A model generated the notes under the pieces. It was not told the origin of the DNA, searched no databases, and worked only from the letters and a program-made list of their open reading frames with translations. The translations under genes and the position numbers were made by a program. This document shows positions 1 to 11,400 of a stretch of DNA of 64,000 nucleotides, piece by piece. The stretch comes from Planococcus citri (Eukaryota > Arthropoda > Insecta > Hemiptera > Pseudococcidae). Position 1 is the first letter of the stretch. Every line of letters begins with the position of its first letter. Location: assembly GCF_950023065.1 (NCBI RefSeq), contig NC_088678.1, positions 21,070,580-21,134,579 on the forward strand, read 5' to 3'.

Positions 1-1554
1 GTAATTTACTGAATCACCTATCAAAATTTAAAGGTCTGTTTAATCAGTGGAAAATGGAAAGAAGTTCATCGAAACACAAATTATTGAAACATTCAACGAG
101 CACAAAAACACATAAATACAAAGGCCTAAGTATATGTATGTATTTTGTACATACAAAAGGAACGGAATGGAATAAGACATTTACAAGTACACTTTACACA
201 CAATGAGTATAGGTAAGTAAGTAGACAGCGCTAAACAGTCAAAATATAATAATCAAGAAAAGGAATAGGTAAGGAACGTAGGTTACATACATTACTATAA
301 TGATAAAACGAAGAGGAGGAAAAAAATGATTAAGTATTCACATACAATGTACACTAACTACATACCTTTCCGTGTTTCCTAATGGAAAGTAAAGTAAGAC
401 ATGAAATAAAACAAGTGTAAGTATTAGAAGCGATCACAAGACGTTTGGATCGCACTCAGCGTAAGTACCAAGTTCGTAGACATACAATACAAATAACGAT
501 ACAAAAGAGATGAGAGAAAAAATACGTTTAAAATATTAATCTGTCATCTACTGTAAGATCACAAGAAAAAAAAATGAAAATGAGAAAAAAAACGCATTAT
601 TGTAGAGTGTAGTACACATAATACGAGTAATAATACACAGAGAACATTTTACAAGATAAAAAAAAAAAGAAAGACAGATTATACATTTACGTAGATACCC
701 AACAGTAGAGAAGGCGCGCAGGCGGACACAACATAGTGTAAAAAAACAGACGAGAAAAAGAGACAAAATACATAGAAAAAAAGAGTGAAAAACTGCATAA
801 GTATAGAAGACGAAAATATATAGTGAAGAATACGTATATATTAGGTACCTTATCTCTATACTTTTTACGGAAGGATTTTAAAGAAAAACGTCTACGTAGG
901 AAATGATTCTGCATTACTGGAGAGGGTGATCTAGCGTTTCCGTTGGGTATATCGGCTTCGTCTTTTGACGCGTAGATCCTGATTGAATGAATTTTACCAT
1001 AATATACATAGCTAAATTATATTATATGTACTCGTATGGTAACTGATACTTCGATCGTTTCAACGTATTTTTTCATTCTTAGATAGTAAGTAGGTACTAT
1101 TTTTATAATTCTTCTTACACCTAATGTAATATTTCTACGTATGTTTTTCAGTTCCTCAAAGATGAGCATTAAAGAATACTCAGATTTGCATACGTTAGTC
1201 AAGTGAGACATATGTAGCTGATATTTATTTGGGTTAAAAAAACGGATGGGAAGTTGAAATTTATCGTTGAATCGTATAGGTAGGTTCTAGGTTGATACAT
1301 TGACAGTAGTACATATATCATTTTTATTAGATGTTCTCATTTTAACAGACATCCATTATTTATACCAAGGGGCAGATGATTGTATCTGATCAGGTCTGTT
1401 CGAATCGAATTGGATCCAAATACATAATGTTCAGATGTCATTCTAACTTTTCTAACAAAATCAGACCTAAGCAAGGAAGTCTGATCAGAAGTAATCAGAT
1501 CTGGACATTTCATAGATCCAATTTATTTGACTAGATGACGTAATCTGATTGGAC
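1..1554. other. AT-rich non-coding sequence
   Basis: No open frame here has recognisable protein similarity; the frames found are short and low complexity. The stretch around 1375-1550 is rich in TCTGATCAG-like words (TGATCAGGTCTG, GTCTGATCAGA) also seen at 53930-53990. It may be downstream flank or an extended 3'UTR of the minus-strand gene. Confidence 0.4.
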
Positions 1555-4385
1555 ACTGTTTAAAACTGGTGTTATTGACAGACACTGTTCAAAACCAGTG
1601 TTTGTGACACACACTGTTTAAAACCAGTCAATTATTGACAGACACTGTTCAAAACCAGTGTTTGTGACACACACTGTTTAAAACCAGTGGTTGTGACAGA
1701 CACTGTTTAAAACCCGTGTTTGTGACAGACACTGTTCAAAACCAATGTTTTGTTTTCAATCAGTGGGTGTCTCCACACTCTGGCTCAGGACCCGTGTTTG
1801 AGACAGACACGGTTTAAAACCAGTGTTTCTGACAGACACTGTTCCAAACCAGTGTTTGTGACAGACACTGTTCAAAACCAGTGTTTGTGACAGACACGGT
1901 TCAAATACCAGTGTTTGTGACACACACTGTTTAAAACCAGTCAATTATTGACAGACACTGTTCAAAACCAGTGTTTGTGACACACACTGTTTAAAACCAG
2001 TGGTTGTGACAGACACTGTTTAAAACCCGTGTTTGTGACAGACACTGTTCAAAACCAATGTTTTGTTTTCAATCAGTGGGTGTCTCCACACTCTGGCTCA
2101 GGACCCGTGTTTGAGACAGACACAGTTTAAAACCAGTGTTTCTGACAGACACTGTTCCAAACCAGTGTTTGTGACAGACACTGTTCAAAACCAGTGTTTG
2201 TGACAGACACGGTTCAAATACCAGTGTTTGTGACAGACACTGTTCAAAACCAGTGTTTGTGACAGACACTGTTCAAAACCAATGTTTATGACAGACACTG
2301 TTTTCAATCAGTGGGTGTCTCCACACTCTGGCTTAGGACCCGTGTTTGTGACAGACACTGTTCAAAACCAGTGTTTGTAACAGACACTGTTCAAAACCAG
2401 TGTTTGTGACAGACACTGTTCAAAACCAGTGTTTATGACAGACACTGTTTGAACCCAGTGTTTGTGACAGACACTGTTCAAAACCAGTGTTTGTGACAGA
2501 CACTGTTCAAAACCAATGTTTATGACAGGCACTGTTTTCAATCAGTGGGTGTCTCCACACTCTGGCTTAGGACCCGTGTTTGAGACAGACACGGTTTAAA
2601 ACCAGTGTTTCTGACAGACACTGTTCAAAACCAGTGTTTGTGACAGACACTGTTCAAAACCAGTGTTTGTGACAGACACTGTTCAAAACCAGTGTTTGTG
2701 ACAGACACAGTTCAAATACCAGTGTTTGTGACAGACACTGTTCAAAACCAGTGTTTGTAACAGACACTGTTCAAAACCAGTGTTTGTGACAGACACTGTT
2801 CAAAACCAGTGTCTGTGACAGACACTGTTCAAAACCAATGTTTATGACAGACACTGTTTTCAATCAGTGGGTGTCTCCACATTCTGGCTTAGGACCCGTG
2901 TTTGTGACAGACACTGTTCAAAACCAGTGTTTGTAACTGACACTGTTCAAAACCAGTGTTTGTGACAGACACTGTTCAAAACCAGTGTTTATGACAGACA
3001 CTGTTTAAACCCAGTGTTTGTGACAGACACTGTTCAAAACCAGTGTTTGTGACAGACACTGTTCAAAACCAGTGTTTGTGACAGACACTGTTCAAAACCA
3101 ATGTTTATGACAGGCACTGTTTTCAATCAGTGGGTGTCTCCACACTCTGGCTTAGGACCAGTGTTTGAGACAGACACGGTTTAAAACCAGTGTTTCTGAC
3201 AGACACTGTTCAAAACCAGTGTTTGTGACAGACACTGTTCAAAACCAGTGTTTATGACAGACACTGTTTGAACCCAGTGTTTGTGACAGACACTGTTCAA
3301 AACCAGTGTTTGTGACAGACACTGTTCAAAACCAATGTTTATGACAGGCACTGTTTTCAATCAGTGGGTGTCTCCACACTCTGGCTTAGGACCCGTGTTT
3401 GAGACAGACACGGTTTAAAACCAGTGTTTGTGACAGACACTGTTCAAAACCAGTGTTTGTGACAGACACTGTTCAAAACCAGTGTTTGTGACAGACACTG
3501 TTCAAAACCAGTGTTTGTGACAGACACGGTTCAAATACCAGTGTTTGTGACAGACACTGTTCAAAACCAGTGTTTGTAACAGACACTGTTCAAAACCAGT
3601 GTTTGTGACAGACACTGTTCAAAACCAGTGTCTGTGACAGACACTGTTCAAAACCAATGTTTATGACAGACACTGTTTTCAATCAGTGGGTGTCTCCACA
3701 TTCTGGCTTAGGACCCGTGTTTGTGACAGACACTGTTCAAAACCAGTGTTTGTAACTGACACTGTTCAAAACCAGTGTTTGTGACAGACACTGTTCAAAA
3801 CCAGTGTTTATGACAGACACTGTTTAAACCCAGTGTTTGTGACAGACACTGTTCAAAACCAGTGTTTGTGACAGACACTGTTCAAAACCAGTGTTTGTGA
3901 CAGACACTGTTCAAAACCAATGTTTATGACAGGCACTGTTTTCAATCAGTGGGTGTCTCCACACTCTGGCTTAGGACCAGTGTTTGAGACAGGCACGGTT
4001 TAAAACCAGTGTTTCTGACAGACACTGTTCAAAACCAGTGTTTGTGACAGACACGGTTCAAAACCAGTGTTTGTGACAGACACTGTTTAAACCCAGTGTT
4101 TGTGACAGACACTGTTCAGAACCAGTGTTTGTGACAGACACTGTTCAAAACCAGTGTTTGTGACAGACACTGTTCAAAACCAGTGTTTGTGACAGACTTT
4201 GTTTAGAACCAGTGTTTGAAACAGACAATGTTTAAAACCAGTGTTTGAAACGAACACTATTTTTAATCAGTGTGTGTCTTCACACCCAGGTCTAGGACCA
4301 GCGATTGAAATAGACACTGTTTTCAATCAGTGGGTGTTTTCACACCCTGATTTAGCAACAGTGTTTAAAACAGACACTAGATTCC
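1555..4385. repeat. 29-bp tandem satellite with higher-order repeats
   Basis: The monomer is 29 bp (TGACAGACACTGTTCAAAAC plus CAGTGTTTG), repeated across 2.8 kb. Each monomer carries a short inverted pair CACTG...CAGTG around TTCAAAAC. A variant unit (CAATCAGTGGGTGTCTCCAC) punctuates the array near 1764, 2073, 2311, 2543, 2867, 3128, 3363, 3683 and 3947. Spacing shows a 309-bp duplication at the left and an 816-820-bp higher-order repeat (2543/3363, 2867/3683, 3128/3947). Predicted peptides here only mirror the repeat. Units decay towards the right edge. Confidence 0.95.
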
Positions 4386-4537
4386 ACGTTTCCCCTAAGT
4401 TGACAACTCCAATTCCAATACCATAGGCGAAGGAGCGTATAGAAAATCATCTGTAATGCTTAAATCTTCTAAAGATGAGACAAGTAATTTCAACAATTTT
4501 TTGATTTTTAAACTTTGATAATATTTTTTATAATTAT

Positions 4538-5110
4538 GGAAAATTGACTGATTTTTAAATTGAAACTGAAAAGAAAAATCAATTAAAATTATATTTTACT
4601 GAAATAAAATTAAAAATTAATAAATGAAATTTCAATTTGAAAGAAAAAAATTTATTTAGTCTATTTTTCAATTTTTTTTCCAAAAAATGATTTTTCTAAA
4701 AGTGGAAATTTTGAACACTTTATTTCATCAATTTTTTTTGACTGCTGATTTTTAAATTGAAATTAAAAAAGAAAAATCAATTGAAATTATATTTTATTAA
4801 GAATTATTAAATGAAATTTCAATTTAAAAAAAAAAAGTTATGGAGTCTATTTTTCAATTTAAAAAAAAAATGATTTTTCTAAAAGTAGAAATCTTGAACA
4901 CTATATTTTGATCAATTTTTTTTGACTGCTGATTTTTCAATTGAAATTAAAAAAGGAAAATCAATTGAAATTATATTTTATCGAAATGAAATTTCAATTT
5001 GAAAAAAAAAACAATTTTTTATCAACGCTGTTTATTTTTTTTTCAAAACATAATTTTTCTAAAAGTAGGTACATATAAATTTTGAACACTTCATTTTGAT
5101 CAAATTTTTT
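4538..5110. repeat. degenerate AT-rich tandem repeat, about 190 bp, three copies
   Basis: The phrase GACTGCTGATTTTTAAATTG with a following AATTGAAATTATATTTTA block recurs near 4540, 4740 and 4924. Each copy ends in an A/T-homopolymer block and a TTTTTCTAAAAGT word. The composition is almost pure A/T. Confidence 0.6.
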
Positions 5111-6656
5111 TTCGGTTTCAAGAACTTTTACAAAATATTTGTAATTTTCTTGCATTAATTTTGCAATTTTTTTGGAATTATAATTTTATGATATGAGAAA
5201 TTTCAACTATACGAGTACCTACTTTGAGTAATTTTCACAAAATACGTAATAAATACCCATTGTTTGGATCATCTGACAGAATCTCAAGATTTCTTTTTTT
5301 TTAAAATTTGCAATTTTCAGCGATTTTCATGCACATTGCACACTGGATAATTTCTACGCATTTCAAAAAACTTTACGACCTTCGGTGTTTTATTAACCTA
5401 TTCAAGAATTATTTTAAAGCGATATTTGCTACGTCTTGTTAATAATGTTAATAGGTAGTCAATTTTGTCAACGTATTGTACGTACAATTTTTGAAACACT
5501 CGACGAAAAAATTGAAAATCGTGCCTATGAAATTATTAAAAAAGAAAAATGAATCGTCAGAGAATTCAGAAATGACAAATTCACAATTTTGACCAAATTT
5601 CGGAATTGTTTCGAAAATTTTAAGCCATTGTCTTTTGGTCATCCATGTTAACGCCGTTTTTACTACAATTTTTCAAATTTCCAGTATTTTCTATAAAATT
5701 TCACGGAATTTTTCATGGTTTTTTTTTTTTTTTTTTTTTAATTTAGTAAACTTTTACAATATTTTCTCCAGTTTTTGAGAATTTTTGTTTCATTTTCTTC
5801 AATCTTCGGGTCTTTTGAAGAATTCTTCCACCCTTATCGACTTTTTTTCAATTTATAAGAAATTTTAAATTTTAATACAACTTTTTCCAACTATAAATAT
5901 GGTAATTTTAGGCGATTTAAGTGGTACTTTGGGAAACGTTTGCATCATTTTGCTCACTTTGAACATTTTACACTTATTCCGTAAAAATTCGATAATTTTT
6001 TGAGAATTTCTTATTTTTTTCAGCATAAATATGTTTTTTATTATTTTTAATAGTGCATAATATTTTAATCTGAGTAAATTTTTCAGCAATTGGATTATTC
6101 GTGAGTGAAATTTAGAATGTAGTTTTTAGGTAATTTTGTTGTTTTTTTTTTATTCTGAAATTTAGTCACTTTTATTATACAATTTTTGTTTTATATAAAA
6201 TTTTGACAGTGTTTCGTAAATTGTTTTTTTAAAAAATAATTTTTGAAAATTTTAGCTAACTTTGATAGTACCTAATTTAAAAGATTTTAGCTATGCTTTA
6301 TTTTTTCTCATTTTTCAACAATTTTTATGCAATTTTCCACCAATTTTTAGGTTCCAACACGTATATTAAATTTCATCAATTTTTAAAAATTTTTAACAAT
6401 TCATAATAATCTTAATTGTTTTTTTTTTTTTCAAGAAGTATCAAAGTACATATTTTGAACATTTTTTACAATAGGTATTTCACTTCAATTTTTAATGTTG
6501 ATCATTCTGTGAATTTTTACGTAATTTAAAACAATTTCAAAGTCAATATATTTGTAGAAAATGTTGAGCAAGTCAGATATATCAAATTTTGATGTCATCT
6601 CATTGAATCTTTCACAATTTTCAACAATTTTTACATCAATTCAACAATTTTTTTTT
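5111..6656. other. AT-rich non-coding sequence
   Basis: Long runs of T and A and TTTTTCAATTTT-type words; open frames are short with low-complexity products. It lies beyond the predicted 3' end of the minus-strand gene. I see no gene. Confidence 0.4.
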
Positions 6657-6662
6657 TTTATT
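6657..6662 (-). promoter_or_regulatory. candidate polyadenylation signal AATAAA
   Basis: An AATAAA hexamer on the minus strand lies about 190 nt beyond the predicted stop codon, followed by TTGTTG-rich sequence. In DNA this AT-rich the hexamer occurs often by chance, so this is only the nearest plausible site. Confidence 0.25.
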
Positions 6663-6716
6663 TGAAACAAAAGCCACAAAATTATTGAACTAGAAAAATA
6701 AAAAAAAATAAATAAA

Positions 6717-6852
6717 AATTGTACCAAATTCTAGAAATTAATTTCCTAAATCACGAGTACCTTAATACAACATCAACATTTAAAAAAATTAAAAATTGTA
6801 CCAAATTCCAGAAATTAATTTCCTAAATACGAATACCTTAACACAACATCAA
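6717..6852. repeat. two-copy tandem duplication in the predicted 3'UTR
   Basis: A block of about 60 bp beginning ATTGTACCAAATT and ending AACATCAAC occurs at 6717-6776 and again at 6794-6852, with few differences. The second copy ends two bases beyond the predicted stop codon of the Patj-like gene. Confidence 0.7.
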
Positions 6853-6853
6853 C

Positions 6854-6911
6854 CTATACCCAACGATAAATTTCCTTTCCATCCGGATCCGGACAACGAT
6901 ACGCTTCCTTT
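6854..6911 (-). CDS. Patj: Patj-like terminal coding exon with stop
   Basis: The acceptor GACGAAG precedes 6911, giving a 61-bp intron. The first base completes a lysine codon, then [18 protein letters not shown] and stop TAG at 6856-6854. The phase is correct, and the alternative acceptor eight bases later gives an unrelated frame. The C-terminal YRWV is not a canonical class I PDZ ligand. The acceptor lacks a strong pyrimidine tract, so this exon is less certain than the PDZ exons. Confidence 0.65.
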
Positions 6912-8450
6912 CTTCGTCAAATAGGTAAGTATATATTTCTTCTAATTTAAAACCATCGAAAACAACACTTACTTATCCGAAGTTGAAGGACTAGGTCTAG
7001 CTTTCAGTCTTCCCAATTTAATGGACACTTTGCCCGACGTCAATTTCAACACAGCAGCTGCTTCTTCTTGAGTCGAGTTCCTTAAATCTTGACCATTCAC
7101 AGCCAATATCTGATCACCTTTCATTAACCTTCCGTCAACTCCAGCCGCTCCACCAGCCACCTATCAAAGTACACAATTACCAATTAAAATCCATACATCA
7201 TCTTGGTCCATCCATATTAATTTTAAAAACAAATGAAATACTAACGATATCAGAGATAAATATTCCGTTGCCATTTTTACGTCCAACGATACTCAGTCCG
7301 AGACCTTTACCAGGTTTCTTAGTCAATTCAACGTCGATGCTGTCTAGTAAATCTTCCTCCTTACCGGCCGAACCATTGGCTACGGATTCGTCACGATAAA
7401 CAACCATAGTTATCTGGCAATAAAAAGCGACAATTTAAGTAGCTAAGACACGGTAATACAAGTAATAACGCTATAAGTAAGTAAATAATGAAGCCAACTT
7501 TCGCAGCAGCGAGCACGAGCTCATGAACAGGACGACGACGAACGACGATGAAAAAAAAAAGAGCTCAATTTAACCGGTGATTCAACTTGGCAGATTATTA
7601 TTTCTCACACACTCTACTTCGGTACCTAATGGCGAGAGCAGGAGCAGTGTGAACTCGTATTTTGATAGCTCTCAGTGTCGAGAACGATAAAGAAAAGAAA
7701 CAGACAAGTTTATAGTAATCGACGAAATATGTACCAACGAAACTAATTTCACGAAAAACTACCACCCTCATTCCTTATACTTATTACTATACGAGTACGA
7801 GTATTTCGTTCATCGCCAGAGCAACAAAACTTTCGTACTAATAATAAAATAAAAAAAAGTTGAGAGATATTATATCAGAAAATACTCGATGAAGCTTACT
7901 CTAGATACCGTACCCTTTCTCCCTTGCTTTTTCCTTAACTGTTTTCTTCTTCGCCAAAACTATACTACGTACAACTCTCCCCTTACTCCTACACTCGACG
8001 CTGCTGGCCTTATGGCACTTTATACCTAGTTTGCTGGTTGTAGTATACGATATACTCGAACGAGTATAGCTGGCTAGGTCATGATGTTTTCTTATTCTTA
8101 CTTTTGAAGGGGTTTGCCTTAAAGCTGCTAGTGCCTTGTTGTGCGGAATACTACGGAAATCTTCGCCGTTCACTTCTAATATTTGATCACCTGGTTTTAG
8201 ACGACCGTCTTTGGCAGCCGCTCCGTCCGGATAAACTTCGTGGATTATTATGACGCCCTGAAAAATGGAAAACCAACGGAAATTAATTACGTAAATTTGC
8301 ACACATTTTTCGCTTCAGCGATCCTTTGCTGGGAAGTGGAAACTGAATGAAAACTCGACGTGAACTTTCGAATTAATTGAGAAATTTTGTACATAAAAAA
8401 TCGTAAAAAGTTTCATTAAAAAAAAAACATTCAAATTCATGCATCAAAAT

Positions 8451-8487
<37 letters not shown>

Positions 8488-11400
8488 AATGACCCATCAT
8501 TCATATCACAGAATTTGAAAAAAGAATTAAGATTGAGTTTTAAGAAGTCGATTAAAAAAAATAAAATAAAATATACTCACTAATAACGTATCACAGCCAC
8601 CAACTATACTCAATCCTAATCCCATCTTATCCTTGTTGATTTCTATGGTGCACTCATGGCCGGGACGTATGGTAGCCGTAGCTGGATCACAGGGTGGTTC
8701 TTCTACAACCTCAGGTTTAGATGGTGTCGTAGCTCCATGTGTACTATTTGCGCCAAGCATTTCTGTAAACAACCGGCATCAGCATTCAGCAATAGGTATA
8801 TTATTATCGAGGAATCGCCATCATCAAAACACGATGTCCGCGACGAATACTATTCATCGCTGCACTAAATTAAATTAGAGTCTCGTTTATGTATTGTGTG
8901 TACGAATACGAGTAAGTAGGTATGGTAAAAATTTAACTAGAATACAAAAAAAAAAAAAAATACAAAACAAATGATACTTTCGTTCCGTGGCGACCGCCTA
9001 TTTAATTAAGTAAATGAGAAGGCGGCTCAAACGCAACACATTAAGGATAATACTTTTTTTTTTTTTAATAAACGGGTTAGCGTGTGGCGTACAAATAACG
9101 CGTAAAATACTAAATTTATACCCGGCGTACTCGTAAGTAGGCATCTAGTGTATTTTCAAAACGAAAAACCTTGGCCTAGGAAAAATCATTTGAAAAAATA
9201 ATCGATAAGTTTAAGTGGTACTGAACAAATTACCTATTTTAGAGATTTTTTAAAAAGTATTTTTGAAAAAAAAAAGGTTGAATAGGTGGAGGATGGAGGA
9301 ACATAAGGGTAGGTAAATTACGGTGTTTAATTTGAAAATGTGATGAATTTTTTATACGTACAGAAAATGAAGAAAGGTTCGAGGAATTTTCAAATATAGA
9401 CAAAATTAAAAATGAGTTAGCTGCCTTTAATGGGTCATAAAAAATGAAAAATATGCCACTAAACTGAAACAAATTATTCAGGGAATTGGATTTTGTAAAA
9501 ATTGTGCTTTGAAAAATGGATTGATATTATATCAACTTACAAGGCAAGTAGGTATCCTGACAGGTAAAAATTTTTTAAACCAGAACAAAAGGGAGTCGAA
9601 AGAGGACTCTAAAGTTCAAGAGCTGAAATTCATTTTTTGATTTTTAGTAAATTTTTCGAACAAGCTTTGTACCAACTAAACCAACTTAATTTATTTTTTA
9701 AAAAAAGCAGCTTTAGAACTCAAAAAAGTTGGAAAACATTTCAATACGGAAAGAAAAATCACAAAAAAAATTTAGCAAAACGTCGACGATTTCAGCAAAA
9801 AGTAGGATTGTTATGAAAATTCATTCGCAAAAAACTGATATTTGACTGAGGCAATTTTTGACAAAAAAGTTGGATTACACTAGGCAACAATTTTTGACCT
9901 TTTTTTTGTTTTCGGCTTGAAAATGAGCTTAATCGATAGTTTAGACCCTAAAACAAAAAACAGAGTGGGGTTTTTCAATTTGAGTTGTTTTTGTGGTCAG
10001 GGGAGATGATCAAAGTTGCAAAAATGGCCGTTTTTGCCCTATTTCACGAGTCTGTGGCGACATCAGTATCATGTTTTTAAAAAAAACAAGGTCATATTCG
10101 GATTCTACGCACTTTTTTAAGTAAACATCTTTACCGGATTTTTGATTTTCGAACATTCAAGCGCATACGGAAGATTTTTGTTTGTAACATAATTTTAAAA
10201 CTCGGAGCGCGCGACGCTGGCGTTACTCCACGATGTAATCGTGGCGCGGAACCGTGTTCGCGCGGGCGAGGTTCTCGTGCAGTAAAAATTTCGTGTTACA
10301 AACGAAAATCTTCCGTATGCGCTTGAATGTTCGAAAATCAAAAATCCGGTAAAGATGTTTACTTAAAAAAGTGCGTAGAATCCGAATATGACCTTGTTTT
10401 TTTTGGAAACATGATACTGATGTCGCCACAGACTCGTGAAATAGGGCAAAAACGGCCATTTTTGCAACTTTGATCATCTCTCCTGACTACAAAAACAACT
10501 CAAATTGAAAAACCTCACTCTGTTTTTTGTTTTAGGGTCTAAACTATCGATTAAGCCCATTTTCGACCCGAAAACAAATATGCCGTTGCCTAGTGTTATT
10601 TTGCAACTTTTTGGCAAAACACATAGCCAGACTTTTTAGCTATGTTTTGCAAAGTAACAATTTTTCGCAATTTCTGGCAAAAAGGCAAAATTTGGGTAAC
10701 TTTTCGAGAAAAGTGAGGCTTTTTGATTTTTGGCAGAAAAGGAGAGATGTCAACAATTCTAGCAAAAGGCAGAGCTTTTCAGCAAATTTGGCAAAAAGTG
10801 AGACTTTGTACCAGGAGGGGATGCGCCCCTAGCTTCCACCATAAGGGAAGATTGTCAAAGGAAACTTCCATGAGGCAGAGCCATCTGTTGAAGTAGTTCA
10901 ATGAGGCACTTCCAAGTCTGTGTACAAGTCATCTTCAACAGTATTTAATTAGCAGTACACGCGTATAGTTATGTCTGAGTGGCGAAGAGAGGTCTCCTGT
11001 CTTCAATCTATGTATTTGGGGTAAAATCTTCATCCCCCCAATTACATTTGGCGCCCAACGTGGGGCGCGGGCGCCAATATGTTGAGTTGTGGACTATCCT
11101 CTTCTGCTTGAAGAAAGATGACATCTACTTTTACATATGTGAGTTGCGGTGTATAAAACACTTCCATAATAATACACAAACATGCGCACTCACCAACTGA
11201 TGTATTTCACAAGTAACATACCTACAATCAATTGACTAAAACAAAGGCTGTATAAATGTACTCACTATACTGGCTGAAACGATTTCCCTAACCTCGAGAT
11301 TACAATTACATGCGAACAGATCAACAATTAATTATAATACTAGAGAGAAGTCTTCTACCTAGCTTGGAAGTGGCTCAGAAACCAGTTCCTATAGATCGTG

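Noticed and set aside
1756..2269. Open frames of 62 and 66 codons with Cys/Ser/His-rich repeated peptides
   Set aside because: They translate the 29-bp satellite (29 is not a multiple of three, so frames change between units) and have no independent coding signal.
6969..6973. Protein ending at ...STSDK as the only C-terminus
   Set aside because: The perfect AA|GTAAGT donor and the phase-matched terminal exon make splicing at least equally likely. Kept as an alternative in findings.
7901..8302. 133-codon minus frame as a complete small PDZ protein
   Set aside because: It starts in an intron before the TTTTTCAG acceptor at 8258 and reads through a GTAAGA donor at 8101. Splicing to 7413 restores the family spacing.
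8633..8878. Plus-strand frames of 81 and 70 codons
   Set aside because: They are antisense shadows of the Patj-like exon 8581-8762.
10223..10477. 84-codon minus frame
   Set aside because: It lies in the loop and arm of the palindromic CACTA-like element, with no domain signature.
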